Part shown: piece by piece, positions 1 to 12,800 of the stretch
Position numbering within the stretch: the stretch's first letter is position 1
Layout of the letters: every line of letters begins with the position of its first letter
Assembly: GCA_015350385.1 (NCBI GenBank)
Contig: WNKI01000001.1
Location: 11,671,338 to 11,735,337, forward strand
Direction: 5' to 3'
DNA: 64,000 nt
Source of the DNA: Aculops lycopersici
Taxonomy: Eukaryota > Arthropoda > Arachnida > Trombidiformes > Eriophyidae
The notes under the pieces: model-generated
The model's input: the letters and a program-made list of their open reading frames with translations, nothing else
Told to the model about the DNA's origin: nothing
Database searches by the model: none
Translations under genes and position numbers: made by a program

Positions 1-462
1 CGCACGGATGCTCTTCTTTCAAACCGTCGCCTGCAGTTGGTTTGGTTAGCTTGTCGGCTAGACCAGCTAGCGGTTGGCGCGGACAGGAAGTTGGCTAATA
101 AATCGCAAAAGTAATCTGGAGAGGCCACCGGGTGACGGGCAAAAAGGGAGAGCTGGGCGCTTTTTCTTCTAATCGTTCAACTCAACCCTTTCGCTCGGTT
201 TCTGGTTGCTCCTGGTCTCCCAATGGAATTCCCGTTGCAGTGAGTTTGCTGTTGGATTAATGGATGCTCGATTCAGCTCTATTCCACCAGAGGAACGTGA
301 GCGTTCGCGTGACTTGGCATCAAGTGATGCTTGCATGGTTACGGTGGCTGGGTTGGCGGTTTTTTGTCGCCGAGAGACCGAAACTTGTGCCACACCCCTC
401 GGGATAGCGGGTCACGCCCCTCAGGCCCGCAAGCAAGCTCATAGAAATATGTCAAGTGAAGA

Positions 463-479
463 AGAGAGAGAGAGAGAGA
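463..479. repeat. GA dinucleotide run
   Basis: Short GA tract. Similar runs occur at 2315-2340 and 5226-5243, all in the gene-free region upstream of cac. Confidence 0.85.
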
Positions 480-1158
480 AGAGGGGAATTTAAATTTGTA
501 GAGTTGCACCTGTCCCATTTGATGGATTGCGAGTTCCTCCGCTCGCTTTGCGGCTGTCTGTCTGTCTGTCAATCTCTCTGCTTCTAGATGGTTGGCTGGC
601 TAGACACAGAGACCTGGACCAACCGAAGCGAAGTAAACTGGCTCGTGGCGCTGGGCGCTTGTCTCCAAGTTGACGAGTTGAGTTGGGTTCGCGCGCTTGC
701 TAAAGTTGAGCAATTTGCTCGAGATGCCTGCATAATAATGACCCTCCAAAGTTGACAAGCCACTAGGTCTTCTTACCGTTTGCTGTTTCACCTTTCGCCT
801 CTGAAGCTGGCAAATTTATGTGAGCAACTCTCTAATGGGGAGCAACTCTGTCAATATTTAACTCGCTCCTCGTTGGTTGCTTTTTCTCCCATCCCTCCAT
901 CTCGGGAACCGTCGAGGAGTTTAGGACAAGAGCGCCACGACTACGACGACGTCGACACTGCGGCCGATTGAATTTGTAGCAAGCAAATAATGTTGCTGGT
1001 GCAGCAAAATTAATATGTTGTTCAACCGCAGCAGTCAAGTCAGTTGTTGCTCCTTTGGCACTCGCGCCCCTGCGACTTGTTTCCTTTACTTTTAGCACAG
1101 TGCTAGAGCTGCTTGCGTTGGCTAGAGGAGGAAAGTAACAAAGTTAGTCGAGTTGGGA

Positions 1159-1207
1159 CTCTCTTCTCTGTCTCTGTCTCTGTCTCTGTCTCTGTATCTG
1201 TCTCTGA
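1159..1207. repeat. CTCTGT microsatellite
   Basis: Imperfect tandem hexanucleotide of the CTCTGT type, about eight units, inside non-coding sequence. Confidence 0.85.
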
Positions 1208-3508
1208 CCTCGACTTTGGCTTTAGCTACAGCTCTCGCTCTTGTAGATGCAAATTTGCTTGTCGCTTGTCACAGGGAAAACAAACACACAAATCCAGCAG
1301 TTGAACAGCACGAGCCACAACAACAATGGACACCAGGGCAAGATTGGTAAAGAATTGGTGCAGCCTTCAGCTGAGCGACGAGAGGACGAGAGCGAGAGAG
1401 CGAGCAAAAGAACACACAAAACTGATGACCTCTGCTTCGTTCTGAACTCAATTGCGCCCACCAGAGTTTTGGTCAACTCTGAGCGTTCATTTGGGTTGCG
1501 TAATTTTCAAAAGTGCCTCTAGCTCGCCGGCTGACTGGCTGACTGGCTGACTGGCGAGGCAACACCAAGAGTCGGCTCAAATGATTTTGCATCTTCACTC
1601 GCTCGCTCACTTTCTCGCGCAACTAAAGTCGGCCGGCCAACTTCCGGTTGTGCGGCCGAACGTCAGACTTGCGCAACGCGTGCGATCGGTTGGCCAACTC
1701 GACGTTGGGTGAGTTATGGTCGCTGATGTTGCCGGTTGGTGTTGCATGACGGGGAAAAAAGAGAGGAAGTAGGAGCACAAATGCCTGTGTGTGACTTCAA
1801 TTTACAACCACCGAGCGAGAGTGACGCAACCAGTAAGTTAGCGTCCATGGCCGACCCACCGGGCGCTCCTGTCAAGAGTGAGCATAAGCAAATTACTTGA
1901 GCACAACACACAAAACTCCTCTCGCCTTGAAGGCGCGATTTTCGAGTTAAGCGAGCGGCAAGCTCCTGCATTTTTCTCCCCTTTTTGCCTCCAAGAAGTC
2001 GCCAGACTCTCGACTTTTGAGGAGTCTAAGTTTTCAAGCTTTTGTTGCTTCAAATTTTGCCACCTCTACAATTCTATGTTTCAAGCCAAAGGAAAGACGA
2101 GAGTTTGGAGAAGAATAGAACAACACAACCGGAAGTGGTGCGTGATTCTCACTAGCCTCGTCATTTGGCGCCCAAATTTTGTTTCCGAGTTTTGGGCCGC
2201 ATTTTTTTGACTCGCTCGCTCTGCTTGCAAACGAGAGGCGCTTGCCTCTCGCGATTTAATTTCTCTTTCTCCTTCGCGGTGGCAGCGACGGCTGCTGTGG
2301 TAGCGGCGGAAATGAGCGAGAGAGAGAGAGAGAGGGAGAGGAAAATGAAGCTTGAAAAAGGGTTACTAAGTTGAATGGACCGAAGCGTCGAATGAGCGAA
2401 AGCTTGCAAACGCGAAACCGATTGCTACTCGCACAGTACAGTGGCAGAGGCAACTCACTTAGCTCTCGATAGTCGGCGAGAGACAGGCGAGTCCAAATTA
2501 CATTTGGAAGACTTAGCGATCAGCTGGCGCCTCGAAACGCGAGCTCCCAAATTTCTGGCCACACTAACTAGAGCGGAAGTTGGTGTCGATCGTTTGACGC
2601 GAACTTCCGGAGGTGTCGCCGCCGAGAGTTAGTTAGACGGGGGACTTAGCGATCGTTAGGGGCGCTCATTTGGGCCAGTTTCAAGCAATTGATGGAGTTT
2701 TCTCGCCTTCCGCCCAACCAGAACCGACCACTTGTTTGTCAGCGCCTCAAGTTTGCATTGAACTCGTAAATAACCAGTCGGGTTGAAATCTACAAAGTCT
2801 CCGCCAATTTTGGATGCTCCACTAGACAGTGGCGCATCAATTTATTCATTTATACACTAGACTGAGCCGCACTGTCAAACGTTCAGTGGCAATAGTTTGG
2901 TTGAACGGAAGTTGACAGGCTTGCCAAATTTTTGGCCAACCTTTCGACTCAAACGGGTTGCTTGGCTCGACCGTCCTCCTCTAGTTATCTCCCTTCTGTT
3001 TGTTTGCGACAAACCGCAAATACTTTTTCTTACGCTTCTAAATCGCCTCCTTGCGCACTTTTGTCCTGTGCTGCCCGAGGCTCCGTTGCCGTTGCGAGCC
3101 ACGCCCACGCCGCGTTTGCCACCAAAACTTTAGCCACCATACAGTGTATAAATGCGTTAGAGAGAGGGAAAAAATTTGCACTCCATTGATTAAACTAGTC
3201 GAATTTGTTGGCGAGTTTGCATCTGCATAATGAAACTACATCAAACGCACAGTTAAAGTGCAACTTGAGCCGACTGTCCTACTGACCGGTCGACTCAATG
3301 TCCGAGATTCCATTTCATTTCATTCTAGTCGCCCGCCCGCTCCCTCTTTCGCCTTTCAACGATGTCGACTCAACTCCCGCTGCAACGAGTTGACATCGAG
3401 TCCCATCTAATCACATCGCATTAGAGCGTCAACTGTATTTAGAGTAGAGTCTCCCACAGTAAGTTTGAATATATCGTGCTTGAATATCATCGCGAGCCTC
3501 CTGTGCAA

Positions 3509-3571
3509 GCGTAAGCGTAAACGTAAACGTAAAATTAAACGTTCAGAGAATAGAATAGAATAGAATAGAAT
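3509..3571. repeat. GTAAAC and AGAAT tandem repeats
   Basis: Two neighbouring microsatellites. A GTAAGC/GTAAAC hexamer is repeated about four times (to about 3532), followed by an AGAAT pentamer repeated about five times (3548-3571). Confidence 0.8.
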
Positions 3572-5550
3572 GGCGAGCAACTGCCACTGCTGCCACTAGC
3601 TAACCGGCGGAGCGCAAACAAGTGGCCTCCACTAAAGCTTGACATTAACGCCATGCCTCTTTGTCGCCCAGTTTGTGTTGCCCCAGTGAGCCGGCGGCGG
3701 GGATTCTCAAAACGGCAAGCCGGAGAAACAAGTGATCGCGATGCGCTAATCCCAGGCTCGCATTGTTGTCGCCCACTCGCTTGGCTGTCGTTATCTTGGC
3801 GCTCGATTAGCATCAGCCGCCGACTTAGCTTCGGGCCAAAGATTACACAATGAGCTCTCTCTTTCTATGGAATAGCATAAGTAGTGGCATTGCTTTGTTC
3901 ACTTTGTCGCTACATAAACTCGACGTGTGTGTGCGCGTAGGTCTCGTTGTGTTGGCCAACTTCAACACTAAACCCCGACGCCACTAGCCCTTGATCACAA
4001 TCATGACCATCACGATGGGCTGTTCAGACCCCAAAGAGCCGCCGGCATCATTTGACAAGCAGGCAAAGTCAACTGGCGCATCTTATCTGCATATCGCGGG
4101 CTCAGGGTGCGACAAGTTTCGCGGCGAGCGAGCTGGCTGCGCGCCGGAAGTGAAGCGCCGCAATGCGCTCGGCTCGCACCAGGAAATCGAGACCAAGTCC
4201 AACTTTAGACTAGTGTGGTCTTTTTCCTCACTGCCCCCCCCCCAAATGGAAAGTCCATCGGCCAAGTTTATCCGAGTTAACGGTGGCGCAAATCTAGCGA
4301 GATGCACAACTAAGCAAACAGCACCACGACACACAAACACCATTCAACCCCAGAGACGCAAATCGAGACAACCAATAAGAGCTTCAGGTTGTTCTCTGGC
4401 TAAGTCTCATCTGGATGTCATCGTGTCATAGAGCTCCAGCCACTCGCCTGCTTAATGTCATCCCTGTCATGGTCTTTAGCTCCCTTTTCTCGCCTTCTCT
4501 CTATCTCTCGCTGCAGCTTCGACGCTCGCCAACGGGCTGAAAACTTGACAGTCGTCGTGTCATGTAACCTTAATGAAGTGGCGACACAGATTCTCAAGCA
4601 GACTCGCTATCTGGTTGGCTGGCTAGCTGGCACAAAGAAGGGCGCGCCGAATGCAAGTAACCTTTTGGACCCTTGTTTAGTCTAATGCTCTGGTTCGATT
4701 GCCCACTTTCCCTGCTAACACCAAACTCCCACGGCGACAATTCCAATCTGCTCGTGAAGCTCTCGTCTAGCGCCAACGACCATGACAACGACGAAGCGAC
4801 ATCAAAGACACTATAGAGACGCAAAAGATTACATACGCGAAAGAGGGAGAGAAAAACAAACTCTTCCGGTAAACTAAGCAAAGCAATTCACCGACACAAA
4901 CCCAAGGTTAGGGTTGGTCCTTCTCAACTCGCTGGCCTCTGAGGAGTGGTTACCTGGAAAGGGGGCGTAACTCTACGGCCACGCCCCTTTGCAAGGACGG
5001 AAGCCCGCGGGGCGGGCGGGCAAATATGTACGCAAGCGAGCATATCCCCGGGGACGACTTGTTGGTGTTGTCCTCGCCGTCGCCGTTGTCGTCATCGGCT
5101 CCTTCGCTTAACGGCGCCTGTCAGCACATAGCGCCGAGTGAATCTCATTTACATGTCTAATTAGAGAGCATGCGCGGTGGGTGCCTTGAGGGAGCGGAAC
5201 CAAACTGAACTCTGCCATCAAGCGAGAGAGAGAGAGGGAGAGAGTGGGAAGGATGGTGAGTTTTCGTACTGATACTATACACTTTGCAAATGTTAGCGGC
5301 GGAAAACCACTGAGGATTACGCCAAGCTTGATGATGATGCCAAAAACTCATTTACTCCTCCATTTCGACCACCGCCGCTGTCATCACCACTTAAAAGTCT
5401 TTCCCAAAAGTCGCTAGTTGGTCTGTTTTGAGCTGAGTGGAGTTGCAACCTCCAAGTCTCGCCGAACTCATCCAATTGGCAGGCTCGTTGTCATCGCGGT
5501 CGACGAAGACTAATGTGCCCGGACGCAACTTACTCACTTACTTAGCTAGC

Positions 5551-5608
5551 TAACCAACCAACCAACCAACCAACCGACCCACCAACCCACCGACCGACCA
5601 ACCGACCA
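5551..5608. repeat. AACC/GACC tetranucleotide repeat
   Basis: Tandem CCAA units degenerate into CCGA units toward the right end. The tract lies in non-coding DNA. Confidence 0.85.
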
Positions 5609-6267
5609 GCTCGGCTCACGAAACGCAACTCCAACTGCCTTTTATGTTGCAAAAGCAAATTGGCCTGCTGCTCGTCGTCTGTCGTTGAATGCGCTAACCG
5701 GAAGCGCACATGCAACCCGTGCGCTGTAATCTGAAGGACTCATCTAGTTAGCAACCTTCACTCTCTGGCCGACCTCTCAAATTTGTCACCTCATTGGAGT
5801 AGGCAATTCGTGAGCCAGTTTTTGTAGTTTTTTCAGGCAAGCCAGCGAGCGAAAAGCCTTGCGGTCGTTGTATTGGCACAAAGTTCAAGTTGAAGTGCAA
5901 CTACGACTGATACTGTGAGACTAACGACAATAACAACCTCGACGACTAGTGGCAGTCTTCAAGTTAATAGTTACAAAGTGAGCCGCTTACTTTGCTTGCT
6001 CAATTCAAAACCAACTCGACACTCACAACCACCGACCTAAACGTCCGATTTCTGTTTTCTCTCTCGCTCCTCTCTCCTCCTCTCCACTGCCGAGTAGATG
6101 AACTGGAACGCTCGCTTCAACTTGTATCATTAAGCCTCCAGATTTGGTGCAAGCAAAGAGAGAGAGTGAGAGAGCGACCAACAAAAGGGAGTTTAGCTAG
6201 TTTTTTTTCATGAATCCTAATGACGCTGCAGTCTGCCGGCTAGTCTCCAGTGGCCGCACCTGTTTCC

Positions 6268-6269
<2 letters not shown>

Positions 6270-6301
<32 letters not shown>
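6270..6301. repeat. CT dinucleotide run
   Basis: Uninterrupted CT tract of about 16 units. A second, equally long one lies at 7508-7539. Confidence 0.9.
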
Positions 6302-6305
<4 letters not shown>

Positions 6306-7503
6306 CAGAGCTAACCAATGAGCCGTCAGCATGAGCGCGTTTCCATCGCTCGCCCAACTTCCGCTCACCTGTCAATAGATTCGCGTTGGCAAGCGATCTC
6401 ATGCGAACCAGACGAGAGACTGAAAGTCTGGCACGCAAAGTTTGATTGAATAGACTGGTGACGCGCGCTGTAGTGGGGGCGCAAAAGTTCAAGGGGCCAA
6501 CTGGACCATGGAATTTTGGCCCGTGGAATCCAAATAGTGAGTTAGGTGAGACTTATGATCTCCATGCGAAGAAGAAGAAGAAGGAGGAAAGGGAAAGGGA
6601 GCGAGAGGTCGAACGTTGATATAACACTAGCACGAGGCGATAATGATGATAGATTCTGGCCAATCATGATTGATCGATCAGTAGTAGTAGTAGCAAGCGA
6701 GCGGTTGAGTTGAGATGAGACAACAAGTGTTGGGCGCTTCCATTGAATGAATCGCGAGACGTGTGGGCATGACGGCCAGTGTAACCAAACCAGACCAGAG
6801 GGAACGGAAGGGAAGGGAAGGGGAGCGTTTCGACGGGCAAACGACGGGGTGATCTAACTCGATGATTGACGGCCAAGTTAACGTCGTTGTCGTCTCTGCT
6901 CTTCATAGTGGTGGTCGTTCATTTGGGTTGGAGTTTGCGCGCATTGAACAACCGCCACCAGGGGAACCGACGGCAAAAAGGTCCCAGGTCAACCGAAGCT
7001 CATGATTAAACTCGAGCGCCGGCATGCTCTTTCGGTTGCACGAAAGCCCCGAAATCAATCAGTTTGCTCCCAAGTCCAAGTTCAAGAGCAAACTGCTAGA
7101 ATTAAAGCAGCGAGATGTTTAGACAGGTGGAGAGAAGCGAGATATCAGGTGAGCGAGGCGCGAGTTAACGAGCAAAAGATCGGACGTTTGGACGTGCCGC
7201 GGCGCTCTTTGGGCGCACGGCGGCAGCACAGTTTGTCATTGCGGCATTCGTTATGAGGGGCGTGAAAAAGAGAGGGAGGAGAAAACGACCACAACCTGCA
7301 GCAGCAGTCGCGGCAAACGGAAATCGAAGCGTTACACACTCATACACTAGCACTCGCTGGCCAGGTGAGCGAACCGAGATTATTATTATTATTATCATTA
7401 TAACTGGCCGCCTCCACAAATTGCCCCACAACCTGAACGATGGTTAGTCTCTTCGTCTAATCTTTTAGCCGGCGGTACACTCTCACGGCGAGTTTCACTT
7501 TTT

Positions 7504-7507
<4 letters not shown>

Positions 7508-7539
<32 letters not shown>
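7508..7539. repeat. CT dinucleotide run
   Basis: Uninterrupted CT tract of about 16 units in the region upstream of cac. A short ATT trinucleotide run lies just before it at 7379-7395. Confidence 0.9.
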
Positions 7540-7542
<3 letters not shown>

Positions 7543-9848
7543 AGTAAGATAAGTAACTAATGCGCCTCTAAGCCGCTGGCCAGTGTGTAGGTTTTGTGTG
7601 CGCCGGGGCTGTGGTTTAACTGAGGAGTTTTTTCTAGTTAGGCGACGAGGAGGAAAAGAGAGAGAGAGAGAAGATAATTGAGTTGCCCAATAAGCAACTC
7701 AGCGCTTTTTGTGCCAATTTTGTCTTGTGCCACGCGTTTCCCGCCTCAATAAAAATAATAATGACCTTCGAATGGCCAGCCGGCCAACTAACGCCAACTT
7801 TGATTTGGTTATGCGACTTAAGCTGAAATACAGACATATGAATACATATAAATGTGCATGCACAGTACGCTGGCCATTGAATAGGTGGTGGTTATTCAAT
7901 CATAATCACGGCAGGTTATTTGCGCTCCGGCAGCAGGCGATTGAGTCAAGTGACCGGAAGTGCAAGGTGCGTTATTGGTTTTATTTGGTCACTTAGCATC
8001 AAAAGCAGTTGGAGGAAGGTTGGAGAGGAAAACTTTCTCGCTGGTGAAGGGAACCACAAGGCGTGCTTAGCGCCACCGGGCGGCAGCCGGGTGACTCGTG
8101 TGTAACCAAAACCTAAGGAGCGCATCACCTGAGGTCGCTGCTTAAACTTTGCTCTTGCTCTTTTGCTCCTATGCTCGCGAGTAATGCGACCAGTGAGTTG
8201 TAATGCGAAGAGGGAATCACTGCGCTCGACCAGCACAAATGGGATGGCAACGGCAAGTGCGCAGTCGACTGGCCCCAACTCCCGTTTGGTTTGTAGTAAT
8301 TGCAAAGTCAGCTTCTAAATTGCAAACCCAATAATATTTCCAACAGCAAACTGCTCAAGCTCTCTTTCCGGCTTCATCCGCCTCCTTTCAGTTGATTCTT
8401 GGACGAAAGTGAGGCGGAAACCACAGAGCGATAACCGGCATTGGGACGGATCGCCAAGTCAGGCTAATATTGACACCACTCATCGAGTTTTGTGTGTTGT
8501 AAACGATGCCACACAACTCGAGAAATAACTCGAAAACACGTTGTGGCCTTGTAGTTGAAACTCTTGAAGGGAGCTCCTGTTTGTTGGTGGCCGCCTCTTA
8601 TTGGTAACGATGGCACAAACTCGTGGTTTGGGCACTGAAACGTGAACGTAAGCCTTCGATTCAATAGTCGTCGTCGAAGTCGTGGTATTGGTAGCTTCTG
8701 CTGTTGCTGTTGCTGTTGCGAGTGAGATGAGCTTAAGTTTGAGGGGAAAGTCAAAGGTTGGTTTGGAACACAGAGTGAGCTTGTTAGTTGCTCTCAAACT
8801 TGTGGTCTCTGGGAGGCAAGCACTAGAGTGGGCGAAAATTTGTAGTGTTGCGTAATTGCGCGCAAACCTAGCGACGACAAAAGCGGCCGTGGCGACTGAA
8901 TCAACATCCCGATTCCCAGGAAGTTGCGTCTGCCGAGGCGCCAGCTGATGACAATGGCAGCTACAAATGGACCGCAACAGAGCGACACAAATATTATTTC
9001 CCTTGCGCTGCGTGTGTGGGTGTTTGTTTCGACCTAGCGACGTTATGTGAGCCCCCAATTCAACTGTCGAAATTCAGCTGCATCGCGAGATTGCCGCCGC
9101 AATCAAACTCTCTCGCTACCATTTCCTCCGTTTCTCTAGTTGGCCGGCCGGCAAACTAGCTAGCCGTTGAATCAGCTAGCTAGCTGGCTAACCAAGCTAC
9201 CCACCAACGAGAGATGGACGCTAGCTACCGTAGCAATTCAATTGGTTGGCCCTTAGTTTTAGTTGGCGTCACTTGTGCTCCCCGTCTTCGCGTCTTGTTT
9301 ACTTTGGCTCAAACTTGAACCTCTCGTCGCCCTCGTCGAGTCACCGGCGCTTTTCTTCTTGTTGCCGTTTGTTTGAGTTGCTTGGACAGACTTGAAATAG
9401 GAGCCAGTGAGCGAGGAAATTGGAAGACTAGACCACGGAGAAAACGACGACAACGACGACGACTCTCGTGGCTGCGTCCATAGTTTGTATTGAAGACTTC
9501 AGTTCAAGTTTAGCAGCTGGAGCGTCGAGATGAACGAGCAACTTTTGTTTTGTTTCGTTTCCTGTTTAAAGTCGCAGATAGAATTTTACTTGCGATAGAT
9601 AAACGTCAATGCTAACCGCGAAACGTTTCTTTCTCTCACCTCACACCAGATAGCAACGAGAAAAGAATAGAATGTAAAAAACGAGGCGACGACACGAAAT
9701 TAGAGAAGTTGGAACAGCAACAAAAGAAGCAGCAAAAGCGATGTCGTTGGCAAGCTAGCAAAAAAGAGGAGACGACAATGAAGAAGAAGAATAAACATTC
9801 GGGCAACTGAAATAAGAAGCATACATAAATATATAATTAAGGGACACG

Positions 9849-12800
9849 ATGATTGGTGGCGCCGGAAGTCGCCACCGTAGGCGGCGCTCGTCGCCGGGCG
9901 TCCACTTTGCTCAAGCACAACAAGTGGCCCGACTGGCCGCAATAAACCGCGAGCTCAACGGTGAAGATGGACCCGACGGACCCTCGGACCAGGTGCTCGC
10001 ATACCGCCGGCGTTCAAGTAAGTGTTTCTATCTCTCCTCCTCCTCCTCCTCCTTGTCCTCCTCTCACCCACTTACCTCCTCATTTTGCCTAGTTCAATGT
10101 CATACTTCAGAAAGTGGGAGTGTCTATCGGAATACCACCGACTTCCGGTGACGGGAAGTCCTCACTGTGACTCGCATGCTTCGCCATCCACTCGAAAGTC
10201 GCCGCGGCTAATGGAGGGCAATTTTTCAAAATATATCTCACTTTCGCTCGCTCTCTCGTTTGCGACGCGCATATAATGACAAAGCACACATACACATATA
10301 CACATAGACACATTGACACAAAGACACACATACAGTGCAGCGCACAGGAGCAGTATGCCATCTGGCCGCGAAGTCGCTAGGTGCCCCAACTTCCGCATTA
10401 GCTCAACGGCCGCTCCACTGCGTATAGCTCGCTAGCTCCACTGCGAAACTACCAGTAAACTTAGATGGTGAGAGGAAAATAGATAGAGAGAAGCGCAACC
10501 AAACATCGCGACGCATGATAAACGTCAACATTATTTGCCATTACCACCACAAGCCAAAGAGTCGGTTGCTGTCTCGGTGAACGTGAGTTATGCGTCCACT
10601 CGCTGGTTCTCTGGCTGGCCGCAACGAAATAAGCCGCAAGAGCCACTACAAGTTGCTGTTGTCGTAGTTGGCGGCCGCGGCAAACTTGTGGTTGAAAGTC
10701 GAGTCGCAACTGGCAACTAGATGCTAGCCACTGGCCACTACAATGGAGATGAGCACAAGAAGTGCCACGTAACATGGTGACTTTTTGGCACGTTTGCCAA
10801 GCGACACAAGTTTTCCTGGTGGCGGGTGTTGTAGGTTGTCGTAGTTGTTATTGTGGGTTGCACTTGGCTAGTTCCGCCAGCTGGCTGGTCGTTATGATGT
10901 GTCGGATGCTCGCCAGATCGGGCAACAAAGTAGAAGCCAGCCGGCCGACCACCTGCAACATTCAATCCCATTTCCCGACGGCAGTCGCTAGCAACGAACT
11001 CGTCATTCGGTCCACGTAACTCGGCGTCGGCTGATTCAATGTCCCACTCTGGAGCCCATTGTCGTTGTGGTTGTTGGCAGCGCTATTGCTCTGTTTGCTA
11101 GTGTTGTAGCGGCCGCGCAAAAGGCTCACATAAAACTTGGTGGGCGCCAACTTTTCCGAGAGCCCCGCAAATCCCATTGAGTTGCAGAGAGTTTCCAGCC
11201 AAAAGCTGGCAGCTAATCAGCGCCCAACGCCGAAGATCACGGTAAGAGCGGCAACCGCCAAAAGCAAGCTCGCCATGGTTAGCTCGTCGTCGCAGTTTAA
11301 TTTGCTCAAAACCCCGATCCTCAGCTGGGCGAATGCAGAAGCGAATACAGAGCAGCGCAAAGTAAAGCAATGTAACGCAACGCAACTTAATGTTGCACAT
11401 AGCGAACCGATAGGTAGTGTTGCGCAATGTGACTGACGGCGGCCACTGCTGGCTCCCCGCCCACGAAACTAGCTCGGCGACTACTACCGTTAGTTTCGGG
11501 CGCCGGCGCCGTCGGCTTCCCTCCTCTCGCTAGCCGGTGCCGAGTCCTTTGGGGTGATTGTCGTAGTCGTAGTCGTAGTCGTAGTCGTAGTCGTAGTCGT
11601 CGTCGTCGTCACCGTGGTCCTTGTTGCAATTGTTGTTGCGCCTCTTGGACTTCCGATCGGCTAGTCGGTCGCTAGCGGTCTCATGGTCGGCGTCGTATGG
11701 TCCTTTGCAAGCGCCAATGTCAACTTAGTTGAGTGGGCGAGTTGGAGAGCAAGTGACTGAGTGGTTCTCGATCCACTCCAGACGATCGACCTCAAAAATG
11801 GAGAGTCCAATCGGAAGATGAGCGGGCGGATGGAGGAGGGGAAGTGAATGTGAATGTGGACGTGGATGCGACGCAAGGAGATGTGGCCAAGACGAGCGGC
11901 ACTGATAAGGCAAGTGAGCCAGCAAGCGAGTCAGAGAGACAACCACCACCACCCAGCGATCGGCTAGTTCCTTTTCGGCTAGCAAGCTAGCGAGCTAGCT
12001 AGCTTACCGAAGACGAAGAAGTGCGTGCTCATAACTTTGGTCTAGTGGGTGGCGGCAGTGGCCAGTCGTCTACGTCTTCAAGTCGAGCGATGAGCACATT
12101 GCATAGTTGTAGTCCTCGCAGATCGGGAGGCTCGGGTTGCATTTCCGGTAGACCTAGAGCCAATGAGAGAGAGTCTTTGTTGGCCGGTGGTTGTGGTGGG
12201 TCTACCGTTCTTTTAGCTCATACAAGTTGAGCTGAGTTTTTTAGCTCGGTGCTCGCGGCGAGGCAAACGAACAGATGAGTTTTCCTTTGTGGAGTTGAGA
12301 GGGATTTGAAATAAAGACACCACCACAATTGACCAGAAAGGAGGCAAGCAAACTAACCAAATTTCCCCCTAAAACCAAACTGAATCCAACCAACGCAAAC
12401 TAACAAAACCAAATTGACTCGCAACAATCGAACCGAATGACATGAACCAACGAAAACCGCAACTAAATTAAAACCAAACCAAACAAAACACGAAACAAAC
12501 CACAGGCATCAAAATGGGTCGTCGTCGGGCGGTGGACGCGAGTGACCACAAAACTTGCGTTCTGTTGCACTCGCGCCTCAAGGGCATGAAACTGGAGGAT
12601 GTTGCGTAAGTATCATCAAAAATCGACAAAATTTATCTACAATTTTATGGCTTGATTTGGTTGTTTAGCTAGTAGCAATGGACTTGAGACTTGCACTAGA
12701 ATTGACAAGCTGAGGAGAGTTTTTTGCCCGCTAGCTTGCCAAACTGGTAACATGATGAAAACTGTACCCAGACAAACTGAAACTTGGTGTTTGTTTTAGT

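Larger units (their letters stand above)
1..9848. other. GC-rich gene-free region upstream of cac
   Basis: No convincing coding exon is seen in these 9.8 kb. Open frames reach 192 codons, but they have low-complexity or random-looking composition, overlap one another on both strands and resemble no family I know. The sequence is dominated by short repeated words: CT/GA runs, AACC tetranucleotides, and recurrent CTAGC and CCGGAAGT words. By position it is probably promoter plus 5' untranslated sequence of the calcium-channel gene that follows, perhaps with the flank of another gene outside the window. Many GAGAG runs could bind GAGA-factor-like proteins; that is speculation. Confidence 0.6.

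Noticed and set aside
3991..4431. 146-codon open frame on the plus strand
   Set aside because: Composition is random-looking and a competing frame covers the opposite strand; GC-rich DNA yields such frames by chance.
8480..9058. 192-codon open frame on the minus strand in the upstream region
   Set aside because: It overlaps other frames, has low-complexity Thr/Ala stretches from CAA/GTT-type repeats and resembles no protein family.
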